DNA from: Micavibrio sp964400125
Lineage (GTDB): Bacteria; Pseudomonadota; Alphaproteobacteria; Micavibrionales; Micavibrionaceae
Length of the DNA stretch: 64,000 nucleotides
Reading direction: 5' to 3'
Assembly: GCA_964400125.1 (NCBI GenBank)
Contig: CAYNSR010000012.1
Coordinates: 1-64,000, forward strand
Shown here piece by piece: positions 51,419-60,514 of this stretch (position 1 is its first letter; each line of letters starts with the position of its first letter). The translations under genes were made by a program, and so were the position numbers. Under the pieces are notes generated by a model that ran no database searches, was not told where the DNA came from, and was given only the letters and a program-made list of their open reading frames with translations.

Positions 51419-54400
51419 TTATTGATCCCACAAGCCCATTGAACAGATGATTTTAGGTTCATGGGGGTGGCTTTCCTCATGGACGATGCAAAGCCTGTCG
51501 TCCTCTCTTAGCTGGATAGCGACTTCCGCTAATTGTTGATCTGAAATGCCGCTTTTTAACTGGCGGTTCAATGTGTCAATGGCTGTTTGGCGTAAAGGGT
51601 AACGATATATTTCATCAACCGTCCGCTTTAGCGTCTCGGTATCAAACAAAGTATTTTCAATCGTTCTGAGATAGTCTTTTAGTCGCTCATAGGTGCGGAA
51701 ACGAGCGCCGGATGGACGCCCCAATGATCCGCCCGTTGTTTTTTCTTCCTTGGCGATATGTTCCGCGCCTTTCTGAACGATTTCATGATGTTTTTCATGG
51801 CGGGGCAGGCCGGGAGTATTAGGTTCACAGGCAGCCGCTTTCAGAATCTCGAATTGGCTTTCCGTGACGCCGTTGCCGTTATGATCAATCCAGGCAAGCG
51901 TATCATGCTCACTGGCAGTACGAACATATATAAGCGCTCCTTCAGGCCGTTCTGCCGTGGGCTTATATCCCTTGGTTGAATAAACGACGCTGGGCAGGTT
52001 TTCTATAGTGTTTTTAAGCGAAGGGTCGGCCTCAATAGCGTTCTTCCATATCTGATAGGCATATGACGACAAATCAACTTCTTTGTCGTCTTCACCGTCC
52101 AGGACTCCATTTTTTTCATTATACAGATCAAGGACAGTCTGCCGATCTTCATCCTCAAAAAAGGCTTCGTCCGTACCCACAACCTCGGCATTTTCTTTCA
52201 GCCGTTGCCGTACTCGGCCACGCAGATTGATAATTTGATCAATTCCTTCGGCGGGTAGGAATGAATAACAATAAATTGTATCGGATTTCTGGCCGATACG
52301 GTCAACACGGCCTGCCCGCTGGATCAGGCGGATAATAGCCCAAGGCAGGTCGTAATTCACTACAATGGCGGAATCTTGCAAGTTCTGGCCTTCGCTGAGA
52401 ACATCCGTAGCTATTAAAACCCGCAATTCCTGGTCTTTTGATATTTTGTCCGTTTTCTCATTGCTGACAGGACTGAATCTCCAGGCAAGGCTTGTGGGAT
52501 TTTCGTTGTCCCCAGTTACACCGGAGACCTTTTCCAGCCCACGTTTTTGCAGTTCCCTTTCCAGGTAATGAACCGTGTCGGCAAACTGGCTGAATATTAG
52601 AACTTTATCATTTGGGTGTTTGCTGGTCAGCAGATCGAATAGCGCATTCAGTTTTGCATCTTTTCCGGCGTCCCAATTGCCAAAAGAATTTAGAAGATCA
52701 ATCAGGGCTTTTGCGTCTGCTTCCAAATCGTCCGCTAATTGCTTAATAAAAAGGTCAGACCTTAGCCAGCGGAAACGGCGCTTACCTTTTGTTTGAAAGG
52801 CACGATAAACATGCGCGGCCCTGTCCTTATATTGAGCTATTGTTTTAAGGGCATGACCAGTTTCGATTTTTTCAGTGCCGTTTTCATCCCCGTTCTCATC
52901 GTCGCTTTGCAAGACAGAATCAAAATCCTCGTCAAAAGACTGCGTATCCATCAATCCGGCATCTGTTGTGCCGATCGGGATTTCAAATCCCTGTTCAATA
53001 GCGTGAAGAAAGACATAGTTTCGCAGAACATGGCGTTCTAAAGAAAGCAGGAATGCTTCGCCGCTACTCTCCAACCGTTTCATAAGTCCTGTGCGACAAA
53101 AACCCATTAACCGCTTCCCGGCGCGGGATAGATCATCCAAAATTTGGGTTTCTTTTTGCGTTGGCGGGGCGTGTGGACTGGGGGCGGTATAATTTCCCAT
53201 GCCATAGCGGGGGAGATACAAGTGTTCTATGGTATCAATCACATGATCAGCGTAGAGCTTGGCATATTGGTCATTTTTATCGCCCTTTTTCATCTGGAAT
53301 TTAACTGTTCGTGGTACACGGACAGGAAAATAAGATTTTTCTCCGTTATCAAAGAGCAAATATTTCTTACCTGAATCCGGGTCAGTTTCAGCGTAGTTGT
53401 CTTTAATGAAGCTGCGGGTTCTGCGAACAAGATAAAGGCGCATCAATTCACGCCAGTCATCTGCAAAGCCGGATTTCTCAAATGCGGCTATGGAGCGAAC
53501 TGCTGCCTGATGCCGCCGGATAAATTCTGTTTCTCCAATTTCTTTGAGCAGACGTTCTGGGCGAATTTTTAAATCTTCATCCTCTGCTAAAAACAGCCGC
53601 AATTGATTCGAAAGATCGTGATAGGTCTTATTGTATGGCGTCGCGGACAGAAGGATGCACCGGCTATCATTTTTTGCAATATATTCTTGTATGGCTTTAT
53701 AACGTTTACCCTCACGATTACGCAGGTTATGGCTTTCATCGATAATAACCAGCCTATAGCGCTTCAATTCAGGAAGTTCATTTTGAGCGGATGTGACAGA
53801 TATAACCTTGGCCCGCATCCGGTATTTATCTTTGTAATCCTCCCACATGGATACAAGGTTTTTTGGGCATATAACCAGCGTTTCCAGTCCGTAGTCATCT
53901 TCAAAAACTCTAGCGAGAGCAACGGCCATCAAGGTCTTTCCAAGACCTACAACGTCGCCAATCATGACGCCCTTTCGTGCATTCAAATGTCTTGCAGCAA
54001 TCTTAACAGCGGCATTCTGGAAGCTTAGGAGACGGTTTCCAAAATCCCTGGGAATCTGAAATTCTGTCAGGCCAGCGCGGGCCTCTTGCGAAAGATGGTA
54101 AGCAATCTTGACGTATATATGATAGGGCGGGATAATTTCTTCCCGTGCCCAACTTTCATCTATGATTTCGGCCAGTTCTTCCGATATGTCGATGCACCAT
54201 TTATCATTCCAGCGATCTTCAAACCATTTTGCCAGTTTGTCGCAGGCATCTTCATCCATAACATCGACGTTCAATTCCCCTTGGTTAGAAAGGCCTGCAA
54301 AAGTAAGGTTGCTGCTGCCAAGGTAACCAATTTTCGGATTTATGGGGTCTGGACGGAATAGAAGATATAGTTTTGCGTGGAGCGTATGCCGGAGAAAAAG

Positions 54401-54793
54401 TTTAACAACAACTTTCTTCTCTTTGATTTGCCGGGAAAGGCGGCGCAAACCTTGTTCATCGACGTTATTTGGTGCGCCTAATGTCAATTGCTGGCGAAAT
54501 TCCTTCGCAAGCGCCTTTTTTAACCGCAATGCCGTTTGGTTATCTAAGGCTTGATGTCCGTCGGATACACTTAATAAATCTCGTAACTCATCCTCTGGCA
54601 ACTTCTGCATGCCGACAAGAAGACGGCAACACTGACCTTCCCCGCCCGCCCATTTCTCAACATGCTGATCAATTTGCTTCCAGCCGCGCAAGTTAAAATA
54701 TCCAACACAGAAGTCAGCCCGGTCAGCGACAGCTAAAGTCTCAGACAGTGCTGGTAAGAGAGATTTTTCTATGTTGTCAAAAATCCGGGGCAT
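51419..54793 (-). CDS. PLD-SNF2 helicase
   Basis: A 1124-aa protein. The N-terminus has a phospholipase D-like nuclease domain with HTLHAKLYLLF and GYLGSSNLTFAGLSNQGEL (about 130-180), a single H-K-N set. Next is a SNF2-type helicase with GDVVGLGKTLMA (Walker A), VIIDESHNLRN (DExH), LLSATPYNKT, VLIFSQFADTVHYLE and QRAGRVDRIGQ (motif VI). It could translocate on DNA and cut it. It is the largest component of the operon. Confidence 0.9.
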   Translation of the reverse strand: MPRIFDNIEKSLLPALSETLAVADRADFCVGYFNLRGWKQIDQHVEKWAGGEGQCCRLLVGMQKLPEDELRDLLSVSDGHQALDNQTALRLKKALAKEFRQQLTLGAPNNVDEQGLRRLSRQIKEKKVVVKLFLRHTLHAKLYLLFRPDPINPKIGYLGSSNLTFAGLSNQGELNVDVMDEDACDKLAKWFEDRWNDKWCIDISEELAEIIDESWAREEIIPPYHIYVKIAYHLSQEARAGLTEFQIPRDFGNRLLSFQNAAVKIAARHLNARKGVMIGDVVGLGKTLMAVALARVFEDDYGLETLVICPKNLVSMWEDYKDKYRMRAKVISVTSAQNELPELKRYRLVIIDESHNLRNREGKRYKAIQEYIAKNDSRCILLSATPYNKTYHDLSNQLRLFLAEDEDLKIRPERLLKEIGETEFIRRHQAAVRSIAAFEKSGFADDWRELMRLYLVRRTRSFIKDNYAETDPDSGKKYLLFDNGEKSYFPVRVPRTVKFQMKKGDKNDQYAKLYADHVIDTIEHLYLPRYGMGNYTAPSPHAPPTQKETQILDDLSRAGKRLMGFCRTGLMKRLESSGEAFLLSLERHVLRNYVFLHAIEQGFEIPIGTTDAGLMDTQSFDEDFDSVLQSDDENGDENGTEKIETGHALKTIAQYKDRAAHVYRAFQTKGKRRFRWLRSDLFIKQLADDLEADAKALIDLLNSFGNWDAGKDAKLNALFDLLTSKHPNDKVLIFSQFADTVHYLERELQKRGLEKVSGVTGDNENPTSLAWRFSPVSNEKTDKISKDQELRVLIATDVLSEGQNLQDSAIVVNYDLPWAIIRLIQRAGRVDRIGQKSDTIYCYSFLPAEGIDQIINLRGRVRQRLKENAEVVGTDEAFFEDEDRQTVLDLYNEKNGVLDGEDDKEVDLSSYAYQIWKNAIEADPSLKNTIENLPSVVYSTKGYKPTAERPEGALIYVRTASEHDTLAWIDHNGNGVTESQFEILKAAACEPNTPGLPRHEKHHEIVQKGAEHIAKEEKTTGGSLGRPSGARFRTYERLKDYLRTIENTLFDTETLKRTVDEIYRYPLRQTAIDTLNRQLKSGISDQQLAEVAIQLREDDRLCIVHEESHPHEPKIICSMGLWDQ

Positions 54794-54796
54794 TGA

Positions 54797-54964
54797 TTAT
54801 TTTTGCCTTTCAATCCATTTATCAATTTCGCCTTTTCGGAATCTCCAGGCACCGCCGACTTTAAAGCCGGGGATTTTTTTATCCGCCGCCAAACGATAGG
54901 CTGTTTTTTCCGTCAGTTTCAGGTAATCAGCGACTTCCCTGATGGTCATAATATCTGTAGCCAC
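54797..54964 (-). CDS. Small excisionase-type HTH protein leading the defence operon
   Basis: A 55-aa winged helix: TIREVADYLKLTEKTAYRLA, then IPGFKVGGAWRFRKGEIDKW. I chose GTG at 54964 because GGAG stands 6 bases upstream; the frame is open to 55030. It ends 3 bases before the helicase gene. Such proteins often regulate or direct the system they precede. Confidence 0.7.
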   Translation of the reverse strand: MATDIMTIREVADYLKLTEKTAYRLAADKKIPGFKVGGAWRFRKGEIDKWIERQK

Positions 54965-55065
54965 GCGAATCTCCGTTGGGAATCCGTGAGTTATCTTTGG
55001 GAAAATACGGTAAAATTCGGGAAGCGGCAACCGTCAATGTGACGACGGGTATAAATTATCTGTCT

Positions 55066-55992
55066 TTATGCTGCCGCGCTTCTGCCGCCCAAAGACTTCA
55101 TTTCGGAAATGCGCTGGAACTGCGTCAGGATTTCCGGATGGTTTTGCGCCAGGTAGCGGACGACCTTGGCGTTTTCGAGCAATGTTGTCAGGTATCCCTT
55201 GGCCAGCGTCAGGTTCATGACATCCTGGGAATAGGTATCTTCGATCAGCCTGAATTCCCGCTCCAGGGAAGCCATTTCGGTTTCCATGCGGGCCATCTGT
55301 TCATCATCAAGCCCTTTGATCTTTTTTGGTTTGTTCGGGTTGGCCAGCTTGTCTTTCGGCGTCGCCGCCAACAGGGCGCGGGCGTAGGATAGGGAATAGA
55401 CATTTGCGTCGTTCATCAGCATAGCGGCTTCGATCTGGCGGAAAGGGATCATCCGTTTCAGGATAGGAAAAACGCCGCTGGCAACCATTTTGTCTTTCAG
55501 GAGTTCCGCTGCCTCATCGCAAATACCGTTCAGAAGTGTCCGTTTTTGGACAATCCGCGCCACATTCAGATTGAGTGCCTGCGCGATTTTTTCTTCCGAC
55601 ACCCCGCGTTCAACAGCTTTCACGATCATGCGGTGTTCCTGCACCGTGGAAAGGCGGTTGATATGCTTATTATAGGTGAAAGCCTCGCTATCCGTGGAAA
55701 CAAGGCATGTGACTTCGGTTTCCCCAATCTCTTTCAGGGCTTCAATCCGCAGGTGACCATCCAGCAGGATATACATTTTCCCTTTTGAATCCGCCGACAC
55801 GACGGGCGGTTCTATGATCCCAACTTCCCGGATAGAGGCAACGATCTGCTGGTATTTAGGGCTGGTTTTAACGGCAGGAGTCACGGCTTTCAGGGCCATG
55901 ATCTGATCCAACCGTAAATCCACGGTCTCATCATCAAAGCTCCTTTTGATGCCGTCGTCCGGTATTGTCCGTTTGCGCGGTGGTTTAGCCAT
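55066..55992 (-). CDS. ParB/RepB-like protein, third gene of recombinase trio
   Basis: A 308-aa protein from ATG 55992, overlapping the upstream gene by 8 bases. The ParB domain has IREVGIIEPPVVSAD and YILLDGHLRIEALKEIG, followed by an HTH (VSEEKIAQALNLNVARIVQK) and a long helical C-terminus like that of RepB plasmid partition proteins. Two ParB homologues behind a serine recombinase suggest DNA binding in excision or target choice rather than partition. Confidence 0.8.
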   Translation of the reverse strand: MAKPPRKRTIPDDGIKRSFDDETVDLRLDQIMALKAVTPAVKTSPKYQQIVASIREVGIIEPPVVSADSKGKMYILLDGHLRIEALKEIGETEVTCLVSTDSEAFTYNKHINRLSTVQEHRMIVKAVERGVSEEKIAQALNLNVARIVQKRTLLNGICDEAAELLKDKMVASGVFPILKRMIPFRQIEAAMLMNDANVYSLSYARALLAATPKDKLANPNKPKKIKGLDDEQMARMETEMASLEREFRLIEDTYSQDVMNLTLAKGYLTTLLENAKVVRYLAQNHPEILTQFQRISEMKSLGGRSAAA

Positions 55993-56896
55993 GTGCCCGG
56001 CCTTTCTCATCCAGCAGGGCAACAAGCTGTTTGGGCATAGTAGACAGCCCCTCCGCCCGCAATAATGTGTTGAAATGATCCTCGCGCAAAAGCTGACGCA
56101 AGGCCTCGGTGACAAATAACAGGCTGTTATTCACCTGTTCTGCCTTCCGTGTCAGGGAACGTTTGCGGTCAACATCCTTCTGGTAGACCTTAAGGACATC
56201 CTGGGCTGATAGCTGGTCACTGCGGCGGCCCTTGCCTTTGTCGGCACGATCAAGGCGGAGAGATTTGCCCTGGCTACGGCGCACTTCGATGAGGCGTTGC
56301 GCCACAAGAAGTTTTTTGCCGCGGAGCAAATTTTTCTCATAGGCTTCCTGCAAGGCGCGTTGATCCCCGCCCGGCGATTGCGCTATCACGACGGCAAGAC
56401 TGATTGGTATTTGTCCGGCCTCCACAGCCGCCAGCAAGCGTTCTTCTCCGCGCTCCATGAGATTGAGGACGGCTGTAACGTATTCCATGCTCAGGCCCGT
56501 CTTGGCTGCAATCGTTTTCAGGTCGTGGCCTTGCTTCCGTAGGATTTCCAAACCCTGCAACAGGTCGAGCGCCCGGTGTTGCCGACGGGCAAGGTTCTCA
56601 ACTAGGCTCATGATCAAGGCCTGTTCCTCATCAACATCAATGACCAGCGCCGGTATCTCTTTCTGGCCGCAAGCTAGGAATGCTTCCAGCCGCCCTTGTC
56701 CGCACACAAGGTCATAATCCTTTCCTTCCGCACCAGACTGGCAGAGCGTAACAGTGATCGGGCGTTTAAGTCCCACTTGCGCGATATTGTCGGTTATGTC
56801 CCCGAATATCTTCTTGTTCCGCACTCGCGGATTCAGGACATTGATTTTATCAATCGGGATCATCTTTATTTTTGAGGAACGTTTTCCCTTGCTCAT
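55985..56896 (-). CDS. ParB-like protein, second gene of recombinase trio
   Basis: A 303-aa ParB/Spo0J-type protein: MIPIDKINVLNPRVRNKKIF, VGLKRPITVTL, DLVCGQGRLEAFLACGQ, and VENLARRQHRALDLLQGL, then the HTH LKTIAAKTGLSMEYVTAVL. Its ATG overlaps the recombinase stop (ATGA), showing co-translation. No ParA gene is nearby. Confidence 0.85.
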   Translation of the reverse strand: MSKGKRSSKIKMIPIDKINVLNPRVRNKKIFGDITDNIAQVGLKRPITVTLCQSGAEGKDYDLVCGQGRLEAFLACGQKEIPALVIDVDEEQALIMSLVENLARRQHRALDLLQGLEILRKQGHDLKTIAAKTGLSMEYVTAVLNLMERGEERLLAAVEAGQIPISLAVVIAQSPGGDQRALQEAYEKNLLRGKKLLVAQRLIEVRRSQGKSLRLDRADKGKGRRSDQLSAQDVLKVYQKDVDRKRSLTRKAEQVNNSLLFVTEALRQLLREDHFNTLLRAEGLSTMPKQLVALLDEKGRAHG

Positions 56897-58500
56897 GCAG
56901 CCTCCGGCAATGCTACGCGCTCGGCCAGGATAAAAAAGGCTTCCAGATCATCGAAACGATAAGCATCAAGCGCGATATGGTTGTTTTCCGCCAAGCGGAT
57001 TTTTGGGTTCTCAATATCCAGTGACGGCAGGATGTAATAATCCAGCGGCTGCTTGTTCTCCGCATCCATGCGGATGGCAATGGTGATGTCAGGCTCCAGG
57101 CTGGAATCAAGGTGGATTTTCCACCTGTAACCACCGCCCTGCGTCTGGTAGCACCGGCAGATAACAACGGAAACTTTCAATTCTCCGTTTACGAACAGAA
57201 GGTCGGATTCGACTTCCCGCCATATATTTCCGCCCAAATCCTTGACGCGGCGGATCACATCCTCAACAATCTCCGGGAAGATACGGCGCAAATGCCTGTT
57301 GATCTCGATGTAACGCAAATCCCGCCCTGGATCATACCCGATCAATTTATAAGCCTCGGTCAGGCTGCCGAAACGGTGTGCATAGGCGCTACTGGCGGGC
57401 ATATCTTCTGTTTCGTTGATCAGGATGCCGGAAAGCCAACCCTGGCGGTCACGCAGGGCGCGTAACTTCGCCAGCATCTCATCATCCGAAACCTTGCGGC
57501 TGCGTTCGCGGATCATGCCCTGTGCCGTATAGAAATAGCGGGGTTCGACCACCGCTTCAAACGCGCCGTCGTACCGCACCCACATATCTGGCTCGTTGAC
57601 GACGCGCCGTTTTTTTAATTTGAAGGATGTGCGGTTGAAAACATTGTTCCCGATATATTTTTCATTCGTCAGGACTTCGTGAACCGTGCCGCGCGTCCAG
57701 GGACGGCCTAAGTCAGTAACGATTCCGCGCTGGTTAAGGCGGTTGGCAATCTCACTTTCCTGCAAGCTCTCTTCGACGAAGGCTTTATATATCCAGCGCA
57801 CGGTTTCAACTTCTTCCGGCGGGCCGGGTACAAGGATCACGCGATCTGTTTGCAGGCTCTTATGTTCGCCAATTTTCAGGATAGCTTTTTCCTGCCCGTG
57901 TTCATCAACCAGTTTCCGCCGCAGGCCGTAACCGGCAAGACCGCCCTGGCGGAACCCCTTTTCGATCAGGCGGCATTGCCCGGCAAAAACCTTGCTGGAA
58001 AGTTCCCGGCTATATTCGCCCGCCATTGCCCGCTTGACGCCCTTGACGATGGTGGACACGGGGCTGCCGTCATTCTCGAATTGCTCTGCGACATACTGGA
58101 CATCGATGCCCGCGCGTCGGCAGACATATTCGTAATAGGCGCTTTCATCCGCGTCCTGGAACCGGCCCCAGCGCGTAACATCAAGAACCAGGATCATTGA
58201 AAAGGCGGCGTCACCGGCCTCCACGTCCATGATCAGTTTTTGCAGGGCTTCCCGCCCGTCAATGTTCAGGCCGCTTCGCCCAGCATCGGCATAAATCTCT
58301 ATGATTTCGATATTCCGGCGCTCCGCATATTCCCGGATAGCGACTTCCTGATTCTCAGTGGAATATTTCTGGTGATCCGTAGACATGCGGACATACATGG
58401 CTGCTTTCCGCGTTGCCTGTATTCCATCTTTTTCTTGTTTTCCTGTATTTCTACTGCCGCCGTACATTCCACTAAACCAAATTGCAAAAAACACTCCCAT
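56893..58500 (-). CDS. Large serine recombinase
   Basis: Up to 535 aa. The resolvase domain begins AAMYVRMSTDHQKYSTENQE with the catalytic Ser, then ADAGRSGLNIDGREALQKL and VLDVTRWGRFQDA. A recombinase domain (GYGLRRKL, TRGTVHEVLTNEKYIGN) follows. The Cys-rich zinc ribbon of many large serine recombinases is not visible; the C-terminus is a different 150-residue region. The start is uncertain: ATG 58398 (preceded by GGAAAG) and ATG 58467 are alternatives. Confidence 0.85.
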   Translation of the reverse strand: MGVFFAIWFSGMYGGSRNTGKQEKDGIQATRKAAMYVRMSTDHQKYSTENQEVAIREYAERRNIEIIEIYADAGRSGLNIDGREALQKLIMDVEAGDAAFSMILVLDVTRWGRFQDADESAYYEYVCRRAGIDVQYVAEQFENDGSPVSTIVKGVKRAMAGEYSRELSSKVFAGQCRLIEKGFRQGGLAGYGLRRKLVDEHGQEKAILKIGEHKSLQTDRVILVPGPPEEVETVRWIYKAFVEESLQESEIANRLNQRGIVTDLGRPWTRGTVHEVLTNEKYIGNNVFNRTSFKLKKRRVVNEPDMWVRYDGAFEAVVEPRYFYTAQGMIRERSRKVSDDEMLAKLRALRDRQGWLSGILINETEDMPASSAYAHRFGSLTEAYKLIGYDPGRDLRYIEINRHLRRIFPEIVEDVIRRVKDLGGNIWREVESDLLFVNGELKVSVVICRCYQTQGGGYRWKIHLDSSLEPDITIAIRMDAENKQPLDYYILPSLDIENPKIRLAENNHIALDAYRFDDLEAFFILAERVALPEAA

Positions 58501-58555
58501 CCAAGCGGAAGCACCGCTTGACTATCTCTTTGGATTTTAACCAAGGAGTGAAAAT

Positions 58556-59161
58556 ATGTCTTTTTTTAAAAACGACCGACTTTTTCCATCGGAAAATGAT
58601 GAAATTATTGGAGAGAAAATTCCTGAATCTATCGCCCAGGCATTGCGCCGGGAATACGGGGAATTTCACTCTGCCGTGAAGGTGATCGGGCGGATGACTG
58701 GTGCCCATCCCCGTGCTATCCGGAACTGGTATGAAGACCGGAACACCCCGAATTTCAAGCATCTTGTCCTGCTGGCCCAACACACGGATATTATCATTGA
58801 GGCGTTTCTCGCGCTGGCGGGCAGGCATGACATTTGGAAGATTTACCAGGCCCATTACTGGGGCAGGAACCTTCCTCTGCCGTCGCCGAAACCGGCTTAT
58901 ATCGGGGAAGTTTATGGTGACAAATCTGTCACTATAAACGTGGCCATCGATTTCAGGGCAGTAGGCAGCTTGAACCAGAGACAGCTATGGTTTATCGGGC
59001 AGTTACAGCAAAAACGCAGGCCGAAGGTGGAGGAAATCGCGCAGACTTGGAATGTCACCTTGCGAACTGCGAAGCGTGACGTGGCGACTTTGGTTGATAT
59101 GGAGTTAATACATTTTGCAGGCGCTAAAAAAACAGGAAGTTATATTTTAATGGGTAGTTAG
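58556..59161 (+). CDS. HTH regulator divergent from the recombinase
   Basis: A 201-aa protein. The N-terminal part (SIAQALRREYGEFHSAVKVI, HPRAIRNWYEDRNTP) is an HTH-like segment, and the C-terminus (RPKVEEIAQTWNVTLRTAKR) is a winged helix. AGGAG lies 8 bases from the ATG. It is divergent from the serine recombinase and tail-to-tail with the reverse transcriptase, so control of the recombinase trio is likely. Confidence 0.65.
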   Translation: MSFFKNDRLFPSENDEIIGEKIPESIAQALRREYGEFHSAVKVIGRMTGAHPRAIRNWYEDRNTPNFKHLVLLAQHTDIIIEAFLALAGRHDIWKIYQAHYWGRNLPLPSPKPAYIGEVYGDKSVTINVAIDFRAVGSLNQRQLWFIGQLQQKRRPKVEEIAQTWNVTLRTAKRDVATLVDMELIHFAGAKKTGSYILMGS

Positions 59162-60033
59162 TTCGTGCCTTCAACTTGCTTTTTGTAAGATAGCAATCCA
59201 CGCAGACTGGCTTTGAGACGCTCCTTCTCGTCAGGATCGGTGCAGGCGGCCAATTCCCTTTTCGTGTTTCTGATTTTCAGATGATGGGCGTTGCGTAGCT
59301 TTAGCCGTCCATCCTTTATGATTGCCCCAGTCAGAAGCCGGGCTTGGCCCACCTCGTATTTCTTCTCTTTGTGGTATTTCAGGCCGTATTTTTGTATCTC
59401 TTGTTTGATCTGCCAGATAATGCGCCCGTCAAGGCGCTCTGCGGAGATCCCCATATCATCCATGTAAACCGAGATTTTGTAACCCGCATCATCACAAATC
59501 CTTTTTATCTCCAGCCACATATCCTCGTGGGCATAATATGAGAGGTATGGGCTTAAGGGGCTGCCGGTCGGAAGATGGCCGTCGTATGTACATAGTGAGG
59601 TCAATTGCCACGTTACGTCCCGCGAACAGGTCATACGGTCATGAAAAAAATTAAAGATGCGGCCAAACGTAGTCGAAGGGAAGTATTTGGAAATATCCAA
59701 TTTTACCATTTCCCCTTCGGTCAAATGTTCTCTGGCGTTAGAAATTGAAGATCGTCCTTTTACAGGGCAGAAAAGAAAATCTGGCGGTGTAATGCGGCTT
59801 AGCAGGCTAGCGATCCTGTCATGAAGAACGCGCATCTCTTTGACCGGTTCCTCTATAATGCGCGTTTTGTCGTTTTCCGTTCTGGGAAAGACATTGTAAT
59901 AGTTTTTATATGAGGCCGACATTTTTTTGAGAGAATCCCAGTCCTGAAACAGGATTTCTGCAAGTCGCGTCTTTGTTTTTATGCCGGACAGTGCCGCCTG
60001 TTCATGCGCGTATTGTTTTTTTACCTTGGTCAT
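59158..60033 (-). CDS. Reverse transcriptase, retron type
   Basis: A 291-aa RT with motifs in order: TRIIEEPVKEMRVLHDRI, GRSSISNAREH containing the retron-type NAxxH, LDISKYFPSTT, LPTGSPLSPYLSYYA, YMDDMGIS (catalytic Asp pair), and RLLTGAIIKDG in the VTG position. The chain has no extra nuclease domain. It overlaps the HTH gene by 32 bases. The presence of NAxxH and the LTG block point to a retron RT that would copy an upstream msr-msd RNA. Confidence 0.85.
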   Translation of the reverse strand: MTKVKKQYAHEQAALSGIKTKTRLAEILFQDWDSLKKMSASYKNYYNVFPRTENDKTRIIEEPVKEMRVLHDRIASLLSRITPPDFLFCPVKGRSSISNAREHLTEGEMVKLDISKYFPSTTFGRIFNFFHDRMTCSRDVTWQLTSLCTYDGHLPTGSPLSPYLSYYAHEDMWLEIKRICDDAGYKISVYMDDMGISAERLDGRIIWQIKQEIQKYGLKYHKEKKYEVGQARLLTGAIIKDGRLKLRNAHHLKIRNTKRELAACTDPDEKERLKASLRGLLSYKKQVEGTN

Positions 60034-60328
60034 CTTCCTCGTCTTCCAGATTGTCGATCCATTCCAGGATTTGCAGTATTTTCCCGGCGGATTTAACTCT
60101 CATTTTCTCTCCGGCCTTTTGATTTTTCATTTCCTCTGAGAAAAATAAAATGGAGGATGCGGGGATTCCAAAAAACTCGCTGTATTTCTGGATGATCTCC
60201 AAGGTCGGCTCTTTTTTTCCGTTTTCGATTTCCGAGACGTACGATGGTGACAAACCAGTTTTTAGAGAAAAATCATTCTGCTTTATATTGTGGAATCTCC
60301 GGATAATTTTAAGCGCTGTGCCAATCAT
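60002..60328 (-). CDS. XRE-type HTH partner of the reverse transcriptase
   Basis: A 108-aa Cro/CI-type protein with NIKQNDFSLKTGLSPSYVSE and IENGKKEPTLEIIQKYSEF (residues about 14-50), then an acidic helical tail (DNLEDEEDDQGKK). AAGG precedes the ATG. Several retron classes carry an HTH protein of this kind next to the RT as effector or antitoxin. Here it may also repress the cassette. Confidence 0.85.
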   Translation of the reverse strand: MIGTALKIIRRFHNIKQNDFSLKTGLSPSYVSEIENGKKEPTLEIIQKYSEFFGIPASSILFFSEEMKNQKAGEKMRVKSAGKILQILEWIDNLEDEEDDQGKKTIRA

Positions 60329-60358
60329 GATAACCTTAGAAAAAAGTGGTGTCGGTTG

Positions 60359-60514
60359 CTACCTGTCCATCTGCCTAAAGATCGCGTCCAATATCTGGAC
60401 GAAAATCTTGATAACCAGCTTCAGCACCAAAGGATTCCGCAGCAAAAATTTAAGCCACTTCCTCCAAGGTTTGCATGCTCCATCGCCTGACGGTCTTTGT
60501 AAGTGCTTGCCCAA
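60359..60514 (-). CDS. Small amphipathic protein in the retron locus
   Basis: A 51-aa frame from TTG 60514, with AAAGGAGGTGATT, an almost perfect anti-16S complement, ending 3 bases before it. The peptide is basic, then strongly amphipathic or membrane-active: KWLKFLLRNPLVLKLVIKIF near its middle, followed by VQILDAIFRQMDR. It ends 30 bases before the HTH start. It could be a toxic peptide released by the retron. It is too short for many gene finders. Confidence 0.55.
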   Translation of the reverse strand: MGKHLQRPSGDGACKPWRKWLKFLLRNPLVLKLVIKIFVQILDAIFRQMDR

